64,000 bases of DNA from Prochlorococcus sp. AG-418-F08 (GCA_003214295.1 QCLV01000001.1:115893-179892); one strand, 5' to 3'; counted from the stretch's first letter, positions 1 to 9,644 are shown. A program made the numbers and translations. The notes: generated by a model not told the origin, from the letters alone.

Positions 1-321
1 TAAACGCATTAAGCCTTGATCTACTACTAGCCACCTTGGAGAATTTTCAGATATTACAGTAACTACATCACCCTTTACTAAACCATAATTTTCAAAAGAA
101 AAAGAGACTTTAGTTATTAAATCAGCGAGCTCAGAATAAGAAAATTTTTCTTTGTATTTACCTCTTAAATCGCAAATAGCTAGAGTATCACCATATTTAA
201 ATTTCAATTTTTCCCAAATTTGATCTATATGATGAAGGTTCTTAATAAAATCTCTATTTTTAGTAAATTTATCTTTTTTAGAAAGAGGTTTGACTGAAGA
301 CCAATATGCTAAATCACTCAT
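1..321 (-). CDS. AMP-forming acyl-CoA synthetase, N-terminal part
   Basis: Partial gene running off the left edge of the window; only about the first 107 codons are present. From ATG at 321 the product begins MSDLAYWSSVKPLSKK and includes YGDTLAICD, SYSELADLI and SENSPRWLVVDQG. This is the usual opening of the ANL superfamily as seen in long-chain fatty acid-CoA ligases, where the N-terminal domain begins to form the acyl and ATP sites. The ATP-binding and catalytic motifs lie outside the window, so substrate preference cannot be judged. In cyanobacteria such enzymes mostly recycle free fatty acids released from membrane lipids. It is followed on the same strand, 27 bases away, by lipB further right, so the two may share upstream transcription. 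Confidence 0.75.
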   Translation of the reverse strand, partial: MSDLAYWSSVKPLSKKDKFTKNRDFIKNLHHIDQIWEKLKFKYGDTLAICDLRGKYKEKFSYSELADLITKVSFSFENYGLVKGDVVTVISENSPRWLVVDQGLMRL

Positions 322-348
322 ATTAAATTGATTTTGAAATTTTAATTT

Positions 349-999
349 CTATTTTGATACAAAATCAAAATTAAATTCTTCCTGAATGATTTTTTTAACA
401 ATTCTCTTGACTTCTTGAATATTTAAATTTTTGTTGTAATCAATCATATTTGCCATAAGACAGTTTTCTATTCCGCAAGGAACAATTTTATTAAAGTTTT
501 CTAAATCGCAGTCAATATTAATTGAAAATCCATTTATCGTAATCCATCTTTTACACCCAATTCCAATTGATGCAATTTTCTTATTTTCTATCCAAACACC
601 AGTAAACCCTTTTCTAGAATGACATTCTATATTAAAAGTTCCAAGGATTTTTATAATAATTTCTTCAATTTTTCTTAAGTACCAATTTAAATCTTTATTA
701 AAATTTTTCAAATCTAAAACCAAATAAGTAACTAATTGTCCTGGCATATGACATGTGACCTCACCACCTCTATCAATCTTAAAAACATCATATTTAGCAT
801 CATTCAAAGAAAATAGTAAATTATCGTAATTAGATCCTCTTCCCAATGTATAACAGAGTTGATGCTCACCTATCCAAATAAAATCAGGATTAGATTTATC
901 TAAAATCAATGCCTCTTGATATTCTTTTTGTAATTTATAAACATCATTGAAAAAAGAAATTTTATCAGGTTGTTTAATTATTGCTGTTCTATTAACCAT
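349..999 (-). CDS. lipB: Octanoyltransferase LipB
   Basis: Transfers the octanoyl group from acyl carrier protein to the lipoyl domains of 2-oxoacid dehydrogenases or glycine cleavage H protein, the first step of lipoate synthesis. The 216-residue product has the family signature [16 protein letters not shown] at about residues 78-92, the catalytic lysine region KKIASIGIG (Lys141) and the catalytic cysteine in VPCGIEN (Cys175). Length is normal for the family. It is divergent from the hibernation factor gene, with about 44 bases between start codons, so both promoters must lie in this short gap or inside the neighbouring genes. Assignment is secure from motifs. Confidence 0.93.
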   Translation of the reverse strand: MVNRTAIIKQPDKISFFNDVYKLQKEYQEALILDKSNPDFIWIGEHQLCYTLGRGSNYDNLLFSLNDAKYDVFKIDRGGEVTCHMPGQLVTYLVLDLKNFNKDLNWYLRKIEEIIIKILGTFNIECHSRKGFTGVWIENKKIASIGIGCKRWITINGFSINIDCDLENFNKIVPCGIENCLMANMIDYNKNLNIQEVKRIVKKIIQEEFNFDFVSK

Positions 1000-1043
1000 A
1001 TTTAAGTAGATTTAGAAAGTAAGAAAATATTTTTAGATTCGTT

Positions 1044-1628
1044 ATGAAAATTTTAATCCATGGAAAGAATCTTGAGCTCACTGGAGCATTAAAAGAATAT
1101 ACTGAGGCAAAGATAGAAAAAGCAACTCATCACTATAAAGATATCGTTAAAGAAGCCGACATACACCTTTCAATAGAAAGGAACCCAAGAGTCTCGTTCC
1201 AAACTGCAGAAGTTACTATTTTTGCAAATGGTACAGTAATTAGAGCTGAGGAAAAAACTGAAAATTTATATTCAAGCATCGATCTAGTTTCAAATAAACT
1301 TTGCAGAAAATTACGTAAATATAAAGAAAGAAACAATAAAACAATTCATAACAATCAATTTAAAAATAAAGAGTCTTTACCAATTGAAAGTATGGAATCA
1401 GGATTTTTAGATAAAGCTTCACTTAAAGAAGGAATGGAAGCAAGTCTGCCTGAGCCATCTATAAAAAATAAATACTTTGAAATGAATCCAATTTCATCAG
1501 AAGAAGCAAGAAAACAATTAGATCTGATTGATCATGATTTTTATGTTTTTCGAAATCAGAAAAATAATCAACTTCAAGTTATATATAAAAGGAATCATGG
1601 AGGTTATGGATTGATTCAATCTAAATAA
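1044..1628 (+). CDS. lrtA: Long-form ribosome hibernation promoting factor (LrtA/HPF)
   Basis: Binds the 30S decoding region and helps ribosomes form inactive 100S dimers in darkness or starvation. The 194-residue product has the N-terminal S30AE/YfiA fold (MKILIHGKNLELTGALKEY, with VEADIHLSIERNP-like strands, residues 1-105), a charged linker, and a C-terminal dimerisation domain ending DHDFYVFRNQKNNQLQVIYK and RNHGGYGLI. This two-domain form is the cyanobacterial light-repressed LrtA type. The mRNA of lrtA in other cyanobacteria accumulates in the dark; whether that holds here is inference. deoC-like follows after 7 bases, so the two are probably cotranscribed. Confidence 0.92.
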   Translation: MKILIHGKNLELTGALKEYTEAKIEKATHHYKDIVKEADIHLSIERNPRVSFQTAEVTIFANGTVIRAEEKTENLYSSIDLVSNKLCRKLRKYKERNNKTIHNNQFKNKESLPIESMESGFLDKASLKEGMEASLPEPSIKNKYFEMNPISSEEARKQLDLIDHDFYVFRNQKNNQLQVIYKRNHGGYGLIQSK

Positions 1629-1635
1629 CTTTTAA

Positions 1636-2295
1636 ATGCCCAATATTGATTATGAATTAAACAAGAAAATTCATGCGATTATTATTAACCCCTATCTAAC
1701 CTGGGAAGATTTTCGGGTGAATTGCGATTTAATAAAAAAATACAATATCAAGAATATTTCTACTTCACTGAATTATGTGGCTGATTTTAAAAACCTTTTG
1801 GGTAATTACAGCGCTAATATAAACGCACTAATTTCTTACCCTTTAGCAGATTTACCAGTTTCATTTATTGAAGAATTAGTTTGTTTTGCAAAAGATAAGG
1901 GTGCAACAGGGATTGAATATATCCCAAACTTTATGAATTTATCCAAAAGAAACTTAGAAACTTTCGCTGCTGAAATTGAGAAAGTGAAGCTTTCTGGATT
2001 ACCAGTTTCAATAATCATAAATAAATCAAAACTTCAAAAAGAAGTTTTGTACAATACGGTAGAAATATCTTTGGAATTAGGAATAAAAAATTTTCAAGTT
2101 GGAGACGGTTTTGGGCCTCCTATTACATCAAATGATGTAGCTGAAATACTAAAAATAACGGGCTCCCAAAATCAAATAAAAGTTGTAGGTGGGATAAAAA
2201 AGCTGACACAAGTTATTGATTTATTTGATAGTGGAATTAGTTGCGTGGGAACTTCTAATTTTTGTGAGATTTTTCAAGAAGTAAAGGTTATTTGA
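1636..2295 (+). CDS. DeoC-like protein, aldolase active site apparently lost
   Basis: The 219-residue product has the length and order of deoxyribose-phosphate aldolase (TIM barrel), including a C-terminal VVGGIKK strand where DeoC has its second catalytic lysine region. The Schiff-base lysine normally in the KTSTG motif is not there: the corresponding stretch reads NFQVGDGFGPP, so Lys is replaced by Gln. The usual EIDMVIN motif reads GIEYIPNF, so the catalytic Asp appears to be Glu. Known DeoC enzymes need these residues, so aldolase activity is doubtful and this may be a repurposed or decaying member. It sits between lrtA and recO on one strand; its TGA stop directly abuts the recO ATG. Confidence 0.6.
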   Translation: MPNIDYELNKKIHAIIINPYLTWEDFRVNCDLIKKYNIKNISTSLNYVADFKNLLGNYSANINALISYPLADLPVSFIEELVCFAKDKGATGIEYIPNFMNLSKRNLETFAAEIEKVKLSGLPVSIIINKSKLQKEVLYNTVEISLELGIKNFQVGDGFGPPITSNDVAEILKITGSQNQIKVVGGIKKLTQVIDLFDSGISCVGTSNFCEIFQEVKVI

Positions 2296-3081
2296 ATGTC
2301 TGGTTCTGGTGAGTGCAGACTAGAAGGTCTCTGTATTAAAGCTTCTCCACTAGGCGAGAATGATAGATTAATAACTGTTCTTACTGATGAGCAAGGGATT
2401 GTTCGATTAGCGGTACCTGGTGCCAGGCGTCCTAAAAGTAGTCTTGCCGCAGCTGCTCCATTAACATATTTAAGTCTGCAGACTTTTGGGAAAAGAAATC
2501 TTAAATCTGTACGTCAAATTAAAATATTAAAAAGCTATGCTGGTCTAGGGAAAAATATTGAATGTCTAGCAGCCGCACAAGCAATAACTGAATTAACTTT
2601 TTTATTAGTAGGTAATAATGACAAGCAACAGAACTATTTATCTTGTGTTCTTGCACATTTAGATAGGATTTTTTTGTATGAAGAATCTAAAGAAGAAGAT
2701 ATTAAAATGCTCTCAATGAGTATTCAATCTTTAATCCATCTATTAGCTATCGGAGGTATAAATTTACCAATTCATCATTGCTGTAAAACTGGAGAACCTA
2801 TTATTCCGCCTTTAGGAAATTGGGAATGGAGTTATTATTATTTGCCAAGTGAAGGATTTTCATCCATGGAAGATCCTCAAAGTAATCTAAAAATAAATGC
2901 ATCTGAGGTTGCTCTATTACAGAGACTTCTTTTCCCCGAATTACCAATAAAATCTAATGGTGAGTTATTGGGACCAAAAAAAACCTGGCTTAAAATATTA
3001 TTTATTATTGAGACTTGGATCTCCACTCAACTAGAGAAAGATTTATCTTCACTAAAAATGTTGAGAGAAATATATAGTTAA
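2296..3081 (+). CDS. recO: DNA repair protein RecO
   Basis: Mediator of the RecFOR pathway: anneals single-stranded DNA and helps load RecA at gaps. The 261-residue product has the N-terminal OB fold (RLEGLCIKASPLGENDRLI, ITVLTDEQGIVRLAVPGARR, residues 8-80) followed by the helical C-terminal domain. The zinc-binding cysteines are reduced: CCKTGEPI around residue 160 keeps part of the motif. The ATG is immediately after the stop of the DeoC-like gene, so translation is probably coupled. Length fits cyanobacterial RecO. Confidence 0.9.
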   Translation: MSGSGECRLEGLCIKASPLGENDRLITVLTDEQGIVRLAVPGARRPKSSLAAAAPLTYLSLQTFGKRNLKSVRQIKILKSYAGLGKNIECLAAAQAITELTFLLVGNNDKQQNYLSCVLAHLDRIFLYEESKEEDIKMLSMSIQSLIHLLAIGGINLPIHHCCKTGEPIIPPLGNWEWSYYYLPSEGFSSMEDPQSNLKINASEVALLQRLLFPELPIKSNGELLGPKKTWLKILFIIETWISTQLEKDLSSLKMLREIYS

Positions 3082-3165
3082 CATTTTCTAAACTATGAAT
3101 AAATTTTAAAATTATAATCTTGGGTGCTCTGACTGTTAATTTAATAAATAGCTAATTCAATCAAT

Positions 3166-4332
3166 GTGGTTCATGTTGCCTGGTTGGGTAAAAAATCCCC
3201 TTTTTGTGGAAATGTAACTTATGGTGATACAACTACTAAGGAATTGAAGGCCAGAGGACATAAAGTTAGTTTTATTCATTTTGACAATCCCTCTAGTTCA
3301 GATTCAAAAAACCCGTTATTTCTTGCAAATGATCCTGATGTAAGTCTCCCATATTTAATTAAGTCTCAAGTTTACACAATACCTTCGCCAAGAGCAGAAA
3401 AAGAGTTAAGGTTATCATTGGAAAGATTAAAACCTGACATAGTACATGCAAGCCTAACTTTATCTCCTTTAGACTTTAGACTTCCAGAGCTTTGTAATGA
3501 AATTAATGTTCCACTTGTAGGAACATTTCACCCGCCATTTGATGCAAAAAATAGAAATTTAACTGCAAGCACTCAACAATTAACGTATCAACTTTATGCT
3601 CCCTCGTTAGCAAAGTTCGACAAAATAATCATTTTTTCTGAACCTCAAAAAAATGTTCTTGAAAAATTAGGAGTCCCCAAAGAAAAACAAATAATTATTC
3701 CAAACGGCGTTGATGAAAATATTTGGAAACCTTCTTTCGAAAAAAATAAAAAATATGATCTGGTAAAAAACAAACTTGGATGTGAAAGAATCTTTTTATA
3801 TATGGGGAGGATTGCCAATGAGAAAAACATCGAGGCACTTTTGCGCTCTTGGCGCCATACAAAAAACAACAATTGCAAATTAATTATTGTTGGAGATGGC
3901 CCAATGAAGCCAATACTTGAAAATAGTTTTTCTAACCTTAGTAATGAGAAATTACTTTGGTGGGGTGCAGAGTTGGATTTAGAAACTAGGGTAGCAATAA
4001 TGCAAATAGCAGAGGTATTTTTCTTACCAAGCTTAGTAGAGGGTTTGTCATTGTCACTTTTAGAGGCAATGTCTACTGGTACTGCATGTGTTGCCACAGA
4101 TGCAGGTGCTGATGGTGAAGTTTTAGATAACGGAGCAGGAATAGTTATTTCAACTGATAATGTTGCTACACAATTGAAAACTGTAATCCCAATTCTTGTG
4201 GAACATCCTTCATTTACAAAAGATCTTGGGGAAAAAGCTAGAGAACGAGTACTTGAGAGATATACAATTACTAAAAATATAAATTCACTTGAGAAAGTTT
4301 ATATGGAATTAAAAGATAATTTCAAAAACTAA
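3166..4332 (+). CDS. GT-B glycosyltransferase, family 4
   Basis: 388-residue retaining glycosyltransferase of the GT4 type. The N-terminal acceptor domain opens WLGKKSPFCGNVTYGD, a motif seen in a conserved cyanobacterial group; the C-terminal nucleotide-sugar domain has IPNGVDENIWKP, YMGRIANEKNIEALL and the E-x7-E signature region LPSLVEGLSLSLLEAMSTG. The acceptor is unknown; a role in cell-envelope or glycolipid sugar addition is inference. The start is GTG at 3166; an ATG two bases upstream is out of frame. Its end overlaps the convergent proC gene by four bases. Confidence 0.85.
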   Translation: MVHVAWLGKKSPFCGNVTYGDTTTKELKARGHKVSFIHFDNPSSSDSKNPLFLANDPDVSLPYLIKSQVYTIPSPRAEKELRLSLERLKPDIVHASLTLSPLDFRLPELCNEINVPLVGTFHPPFDAKNRNLTASTQQLTYQLYAPSLAKFDKIIIFSEPQKNVLEKLGVPKEKQIIIPNGVDENIWKPSFEKNKKYDLVKNKLGCERIFLYMGRIANEKNIEALLRSWRHTKNNNCKLIIVGDGPMKPILENSFSNLSNEKLLWWGAELDLETRVAIMQIAEVFFLPSLVEGLSLSLLEAMSTGTACVATDAGADGEVLDNGAGIVISTDNVATQLKTVIPILVEHPSFTKDLGEKARERVLERYTITKNINSLEKVYMELKDNFKN

Positions 4333-5141
4333 CTAAACTCTTTACTTCGGTTACTAGCTGAAACTATTGATTCAATTAATGCTGACCTTATACTTTTTCT
4401 TTCTAAAACCCTTAAAGCAGAGATAGTTGTACCTCCTGGAGAAGTTACTAAATTTTTAAGTTCGGAAGTAGTCAGTTTTTTTTCTTTTATTAAACTGATA
4501 GTTCCTAATATCATCTCCATTACAAGTTCCTCTGAAAGCATTTTTGGTAATCCTCCACTTAAACCTCCATCACTTAATGCTTCTATAATTAAAGCAATAA
4601 TTGCAGGTCCTGATGATGTTAATGCTAAAAATATATCAAGATATTCTTCTGTAAATTCATATACTTTACTGGTATTTTCAAATAAATTTTTTGTAACTAG
4701 CTTCTCATCTTTTGTTATTTTTTCACCCCAAGCAATTCCTGTTAGACCCTTTCCAACAGTTATAGGGATATTAGTAACAACTCTCGCAATTTTATGATTA
4801 GAAAATTTTTGAGTAAGTCTCTCAATTGAAACTCCTGCAAGAATTGAAACTAATAAATTGTCCTTAGTTCTTATATTATCTGCCTCAACTATATCTTTAA
4901 AATGCTGCGGTTTTACCGATAGAAGTTTAACCTGACAATCCCAAACTTTTTTTGAGTCTTGAGAACTAGATTCATATACGTTTATATCATATTTATAATC
5001 TTCTTTAATTTTTTTTAAACTTTTTTCTGATTTTACTAAGCAATAAACATTATTTGGCTGAATTAATTTTTTATCTAATAGAGGAGTTATTATAGCTTTT
5101 GCAATATTTCCAAAACCAATAATTGCAATTTTATCAGTCAC
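4329..5141 (-). CDS. proC: Pyrroline-5-carboxylate reductase
   Basis: Last step of proline synthesis: NAD(P)H-dependent reduction of pyrroline-5-carboxylate. The 270-residue product has the N-terminal Rossmann opening IAIIGFGNIAKAII, the central LVSILAGVSIERL and RVVTNIPITVGKGLTGIAWG segments, and the C-terminal dimerisation signature TSSGPAIIALIIEALSDGG and VTSPGGTTISAL. Length is typical. It lies 7 bases downstream of sepF on the same strand, an arrangement shared with many bacteria in which yggS-, sepF- and proC-type genes are neighbours. Confidence 0.95.
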   Translation of the reverse strand: MTDKIAIIGFGNIAKAIITPLLDKKLIQPNNVYCLVKSEKSLKKIKEDYKYDINVYESSSQDSKKVWDCQVKLLSVKPQHFKDIVEADNIRTKDNLLVSILAGVSIERLTQKFSNHKIARVVTNIPITVGKGLTGIAWGEKITKDEKLVTKNLFENTSKVYEFTEEYLDIFLALTSSGPAIIALIIEALSDGGLSGGLPKMLSEELVMEMILGTISLIKEKKLTTSELKNLVTSPGGTTISALRVLERKSIRSALIESIVSASNRSKEFS

Positions 5142-5148
5142 GGATTAA

Positions 5149-5724
5149 TCATGAATAAGCACTTAATTTAGTATTACCCCATGCTGGTTCAGGGGCAGTG
5201 TTATTTAACGAGCCATATTGTGATGTATTTTTTACGGGCACATTGGAAGGAGAAGCCTCTTCTGGTGAAGAACTAGTTACATTTACACAACTTGGAGCAA
5301 AAAGAAAAATACTTTCACCCACTCTCTCTTGATGTCCATCAATGGCATATGTCCCCCCTGCAATAAAATCAACTGCTCTTTGAGCCTGATCAGGATCCAT
5401 CATAGTCAAGTTAAGAATCACAGTTTTTCTCTCTCTTAAAGCTTGTATAGCTTGCGGCATCTCATCAAAACTTCTTGGTTCCATTAAGCTTACTTCTGAG
5501 GATGAATTTGAAATCCCAGGCATTCCAACAACTTTAGATGATCTGTTGTTATTCATAAAATCGAATGGATTTGAGTTTGCAAGAGCATTTGAGTTTCTTT
5601 GATTTTGTTTGAAATCCTTGACATCATCTAATTCATCCTCTGATACATAATCCAACTCATCAAAATCATCATCGAGATACTCATCCCCTGCTACCACTGC
5701 CTTTAATCTAGAAATAAGTGACAC
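5149..5724 (-). CDS. sepF: Cell division protein SepF (Cdv2-type)
   Basis: Membrane-linked partner of FtsZ that aligns protofilaments into the ring. The 191-residue product has the N-terminal [11 protein letters not shown] amphipathic helix expected to bind membrane, a long acidic and low-complexity linker (residues 14-75), and the C-terminal SepF/DUF552 domain with [37 protein letters not shown] and GGTYAIDG. It sits between pipY and proC. Together with minCDE near 52-54 kb it belongs to the division machinery encoded in this window. Confidence 0.93.
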   Translation of the reverse strand: MSLISRLKAVVAGDEYLDDDFDELDYVSEDELDDVKDFKQNQRNSNALANSNPFDFMNNNRSSKVVGMPGISNSSSEVSLMEPRSFDEMPQAIQALRERKTVILNLTMMDPDQAQRAVDFIAGGTYAIDGHQERVGESIFLFAPSCVNVTSSSPEEASPSNVPVKNTSQYGSLNNTAPEPAWGNTKLSAYS

Positions 5725-5872
5725 CTTTTAAATCCTCTTGAAATTGATTACTAAGGTATAAAAACCTTAAGTAATAGATTCATTTTGAAATGAAAAAACT
5801 ACCTATACTTAAATACCGTTACTTCTACTTTACTGCAAGTTTATAGATAAGATTTTTATAAAAAATAACTTA

Positions 5873-6508
5873 TTAATATCTATCTCCAAAAATTAATGAT
5901 CCTAACCTTAACCAAGTTGATCCAGCTTCAACAGCTTCCTCCCAATCCCCTGACATTCCCATTGAACAATCTGGGAGTTGAAGCAAATCAGCTAGTGAGC
6001 GACATTTTTTAAATAATTCTAAATTTTCCTTGGAGTTAAGCCCTTTAGGATTAATTGTCATTAAACCTGACAACTTGATATTTTTTAGTTCTTTAATTTC
6101 TTTCCATTTCAATAATAAAAGCTCAGGATTAAAACCTCCTTTAGTAGGGTCATCGCAAAACTTAACCTGAATCATAACTAATGGGTTTTTCTTTTCTTCA
6201 CAAGAAATACTCGAAACCTTTAGTAATTTTTCAAAAGAATCTACTGAATGTATATATTGAAAATTTTGTACGATCTTTCTTATTTTATTACTTTGTATTC
6301 TCCCAATAAAGTGCCATTTAATTTGTTTATAGTCTTTCAGGATTGATTGCTTCTCAAAAGCCTCTTGAAACTTACTCTCACCAAAATCGTTCTGACCTAT
6401 ATTGTGGATAGTCTTGATTTCTTGACTTTTGAATCCTTTACTTACAGCAAGGATATTTACATTAATAGGAATTTTATTTTTTATTTCTAAATAATTTGAA
6501 GGGTTCAC
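5873..6508 (-). CDS. pipY: Pyridoxal-phosphate homeostasis protein PipY (YggS family)
   Basis: Single-domain PLP-binding protein of the alanine-racemase fold that buffers PLP and amino/keto-acid pools. The 211-residue product shows the PLP lysine region ILAVSKGFKSQEI, the GENDFGESKFQEA-like segment (here GQNDFGESKFQEA), WHFIGRIQSNKIRKI, and the phosphate-binding LTMINPKG-like and MGMSGDWEEAVEAGSTWLR motifs near the C-terminus. pipX lies three bases upstream on the same strand; in Synechococcus elongatus the same pair forms an operon and the two proteins are functionally linked. Confidence 0.92.
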   Translation of the reverse strand: MNPSNYLEIKNKIPINVNILAVSKGFKSQEIKTIHNIGQNDFGESKFQEAFEKQSILKDYKQIKWHFIGRIQSNKIRKIVQNFQYIHSVDSFEKLLKVSSISCEEKKNPLVMIQVKFCDDPTKGGFNPELLLLKWKEIKELKNIKLSGLMTINPKGLNSKENLELFKKCRSLADLLQLPDCSMGMSGDWEEAVEAGSTWLRLGSLIFGDRY

Positions 6509-6511
6509 CTT

Positions 6512-6778
6512 TTATAAAAAAGTTTGTGTAAATAAATGCTCCCACTTAGATAGGTCTTCAGATCCCTTTCTTCTGGTTTTTTGAAGATTTAATTCAGCCT
6601 GATTTCGAGCATCTAAATAAGGTATAACTTCAAAAAAAACTTCTCTCTGTCTTACTTCTACCAAAAAAAACATTTTTTGGGCATATAGAGTCGCATAAAT
6701 ATCTCTCCCATCACTTCCAGGAGATACTTGGTATAACATACCGAATGTTGGATGGTTTAAATAACGTTCGGAACTCAA
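6512..6778 (-). CDS. pipX: PII-interacting coactivator PipX
   Basis: 88-residue cyanobacterial regulator that switches between PII (GlnB) and NtcA: at high 2-oxoglutarate it binds NtcA and enhances nitrogen-control transcription, otherwise PII sequesters it. Sequence shows the characteristic YLNHPTFGMLYQVSP start, TLYAQKMFFLVEVR core of the Tudor-like domain, and C-terminal helices ending FTQTFL. Length and both ends match the known family. It is the first gene of a pipX-pipY unit. Confidence 0.95.
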   Translation of the reverse strand: MSSERYLNHPTFGMLYQVSPGSDGRDIYATLYAQKMFFLVEVRQREVFFEVIPYLDARNQAELNLQKTRRKGSEDLSKWEHLFTQTFL

Positions 6779-6796
6779 ACTTCAATAATGTGTTAT

Positions 6797-7711
6797 TTAT
6801 AATGCACCATACAGTTTTCTAAGAAAAATTGCTATGCAAATAAAACATATCGACAATGTATTAACAATTACATTAAGAGAATTTGAAGAATAGGGAGTTT
6901 TGAATCTATTTGTTTTAATAATAATTTTTTTCTTTGAAAGCAGTGATTCTGCTCCTTGATCAATTCTTAAGAATATATTTTGAAATAACCTTTCCACGAA
7001 AACCAATAAGATATTAAATGATTTCTTGAATCCTAAATTTCGAAAATTTATTGATCTAACTGATACTGATTTAATGATATTTTGAAGTTCTTCCTGCACT
7101 AGAGGAATAAAACGTAATGCAATTAACAACTGAAAAAGCCACTTACTAGTTGGCAATCCAATCTTTCTTAATGGATACATAAACCAACTTAATCCCCATA
7201 CAATGTCTTCCTGCAATGTAGTTAAAAGCATCAAATTCACACTATGAATAACGGTAAATATCAAAGTGGAGGTTTTTATTCCTAACTCAAAAGCTTTTCT
7301 TGATAAGTTGTAGGGACCAAAATTAATAAACCATATCTTCTGCGAAGGAATTTGCAAGATATTCCATTCTTTTTGGCTTTCCAGTACTACTTGCAACTCA
7401 TTGGGACTTCTTAAGTAGCCATCAAGAGATTGAATATCAGACGAGGCAAGTATTGATATACAACCAATTAATAGTGACAAACATGAGAGAAAAAATAATG
7501 ATCGCCACCAAACTCTAGATGGCAATAAACTGAAAAAAGTAATTAACAGTAAAAAGCCAACTAAACTCAATCTCCATATTGGACCTGCCCAAATTGGAGT
7601 GATTAAAAATATCATTACGATAATTATTTTTAATCTACTATCTATAATTCTTAGCCAACTTCTATTACCAGGAACGTATTGACCAACAGAAAATTTGGTT
7701 AGCAAATTCAT
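6797..7711 (-). CDS. CbiQ/EcfT-family transporter membrane protein
   Basis: Polytopic membrane protein of 304 residues resembling the transmembrane coupling (T) component of ECF-type vitamin and metal transporters. The N-terminus reads VGQYVPGNRSWLRIIDSRLK followed by several hydrophobic segments; a cytoplasmic signature-like region (LIALRFIPLVQEELQNIIK and VRSINFRNLG) supports the CbiQ fold, where such helices contact the ATPases. No ATPase or substrate-binding gene is adjacent, as is common for shared ECF modules. The ATG overlaps the der stop by one base (TAATG), so the gene is likely translated with der. Confidence 0.8.
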   Translation of the reverse strand: MNLLTKFSVGQYVPGNRSWLRIIDSRLKIIIVMIFLITPIWAGPIWRLSLVGFLLLITFFSLLPSRVWWRSLFFLSCLSLLIGCISILASSDIQSLDGYLRSPNELQVVLESQKEWNILQIPSQKIWFINFGPYNLSRKAFELGIKTSTLIFTVIHSVNLMLLTTLQEDIVWGLSWFMYPLRKIGLPTSKWLFQLLIALRFIPLVQEELQNIIKSVSVRSINFRNLGFKKSFNILLVFVERLFQNIFLRIDQGAESLLSKKKIIIKTNRFKTPYSSNSLNVIVNTLSICFICIAIFLRKLYGAL

Positions 7712-9084
7712 TAATCTTTTTGAATTAACTCTATATTTTCTCTTTCGACTTCTTTATTTAAAGCTCTTTGCTGTTTTCCTCTCCAAAGTAAAATGAGGGG
7801 TGTTCCTTCAAAGCCTAAATTTACTCTAATTTGTTTTTCAATATATCTTCTATAAGTAATTCCGAATAATTTAGGGTCGTTTACAAAAAGAGTAAAAGTC
7901 GGAGGTTTGTTCTTTACTTGAGTACCGTAATAAAGCCTACCTTGCTTGCCGCTTCTCTTCGTTGGAGGACTTTTCCAATTAATTGACTCTTTAAGTACTT
8001 CATTAACTACAGATGTTGTAACTCTTCTTCTATGTTGATTTACAGCATTAAGAGCATGCTCAAAAATATTATCAACTCTTTGACCAGTTAGGGCAGATAT
8101 AAAAATCATTTTTGACCAGTGTAAAAAATAAAGTTTAGATCTAAGTTCTTTTTCTACTTGATAGATTGTTGAACTATTTTTTTCTATAAGATCCCATTTA
8201 TTAACAACAATTATGCATGCTCTGCCTTGTTCTTCTATGCGCCCAGCCAGCTTCTGGTCTTGATCAGTTACTCCGTCAACCGCATCTATAACTAACACAC
8301 AAACATCACTTCTATCTATAGATTTAAAAGCCCTATTAATACCAAAGAATTCAGTACCATATTTAACATTTTTCTTTCTTCTAATCCCTGCAGTATCAAT
8401 AATTTTCCAATGATTATCACCTTTTTTAATAAGCGTATCTATTGAATCAGTTGTCGTACCACTAATATCACTAACTATTGCTCTTTTTTCTCCACAGATT
8501 GAATTTAACAAACTAGATTTACCAACATTAGGCCTACCAATAATTGACATCATTATCTTTTCTTCATCATCCTGGATGTTATTTTCAGGGAGTTCGCCAA
8601 TAACGAGATCCAAAAGATCTCCAGTACCTGAACCATGAATAGCCGAAACAGGGTTAGGTTCCCCCAATCCTAATTTCCAGAACTCTGAAGCTAATGATAT
8701 GCCTAGAGTAGTCGATTCGCATTTGTTAACAGCAACAATTGTTTTACAGCTTGAGTTTCTTAACCATTTTGCTATTGATAAATCACCATCAGTAACGCCT
8801 TGATTTCCATCTACCACCAGTAACGCTAGTGAGGCCTCTTCTAGAGCCAAGAAAACTTGTGTCCTTATCTCTGGAAGAAATTCACTATCATCATCAAAAA
8901 CTAAACCTCCAGTATCAACTATTTGAAATTCCTTACCTCCCCAAGAAGCATTTTGATAAGTTCTATCTCTTGTAACACCAGGTTTATCAAATACTATTGC
9001 ATCATTACTTTGGCAAAGACGATTAACTAAGGTAGATTTCCCAACGTTCGGTCTTCCGATAATTGCTATTGTAGGAAGAATCAA
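7711..9084 (-). CDS. der: Ribosome-assembly GTPase Der (EngA)
   Basis: Double-domain GTPase needed for 50S subunit maturation. The 457-residue product has two complete G domains: P-loops GRPNVGKST at 10-18 and GRPNVGKSS near 181-190, G3 motifs DTGG and DTAG, and NKCE/NKWD G4 motifs, followed by the C-terminal KH-like domain with [14 protein letters not shown] and [10 protein letters not shown]. Length is as expected. It heads a tight unit with the EcfT-like gene. Confidence 0.96.
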   Translation of the reverse strand: MILPTIAIIGRPNVGKSTLVNRLCQSNDAIVFDKPGVTRDRTYQNASWGGKEFQIVDTGGLVFDDDSEFLPEIRTQVFLALEEASLALLVVDGNQGVTDGDLSIAKWLRNSSCKTIVAVNKCESTTLGISLASEFWKLGLGEPNPVSAIHGSGTGDLLDLVIGELPENNIQDDEEKIMMSIIGRPNVGKSSLLNSICGEKRAIVSDISGTTTDSIDTLIKKGDNHWKIIDTAGIRRKKNVKYGTEFFGINRAFKSIDRSDVCVLVIDAVDGVTDQDQKLAGRIEEQGRACIIVVNKWDLIEKNSSTIYQVEKELRSKLYFLHWSKMIFISALTGQRVDNIFEHALNAVNQHRRRVTTSVVNEVLKESINWKSPPTKRSGKQGRLYYGTQVKNKPPTFTLFVNDPKLFGITYRRYIEKQIRVNLGFEGTPLILLWRGKQQRALNKEVERENIELIQKD

Positions 9085-9158
9085 TTCTTCTCTCCAAAGA
9101 AAGTAGTATCCATAACAACTATACCTTTAATAGAATCATTTACCTTATACAAAAAAAC

Positions 9159-9644
9159 TTATTTAATTTCTGGATCGCCAAAATGTCCTTTAACTGGATT
9201 AAAAGGTGGTGAACTAGGACGTGGAATTAATCCATTATCTTTTGAAATACAATCATTTTTAATCGCCCAATAAATCAACCAATTTACTGCCGTCGCTCTT
9301 CTAGTTCTTCTTGGATAGAGTTCATTAATCTTATAACCTTTAAAATTAAGAAAATTTTTCAATCCCTGTTTATGGTCTTTTGGAATTGATCGAGTCAAAT
9401 GTACTGAGGCTGGTCGTTCTGAAATGATTTGAGGAGCTTTTTCAAATTTTTCTGACCAGTAAGTAGGAGTTAATGCACTAGAAACCCAATTGTTTAAGGT
9501 TGTTTCTCTAGTATAAAAAAGTCTCTCCCAAACTAATTCACAAACAAATACGTCACTAACCTTATCTTCAAGAACAAGAAATAATAAATCCTTACATATT
9601 GGCCATGTAAATTGATTTTCAACTAATTTTTCTTTCTTATACAT
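9159..9644 (-). CDS. DUF1823-type cyanobacterial protein
   Basis: 161-residue soluble protein of unknown function. The segments FVCELVWERLFY, ASVHLTRSIPKDHKQGLKNF, FKGYKINELYPRRTRRATAV and NWLIYWAIK match my recollection of the cyanobacterial family DUF1823, which is present across the phylum. No catalytic motif is evident. The ATG overlaps the cobI stop by one base, so it is coupled to cobI translation. Confidence 0.7.
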   Translation of the reverse strand: MYKKEKLVENQFTWPICKDLLFLVLEDKVSDVFVCELVWERLFYTRETTLNNWVSSALTPTYWSEKFEKAPQIISERPASVHLTRSIPKDHKQGLKNFLNFKGYKINELYPRRTRRATAVNWLIYWAIKNDCISKDNGLIPRPSSPPFNPVKGHFGDPEIK

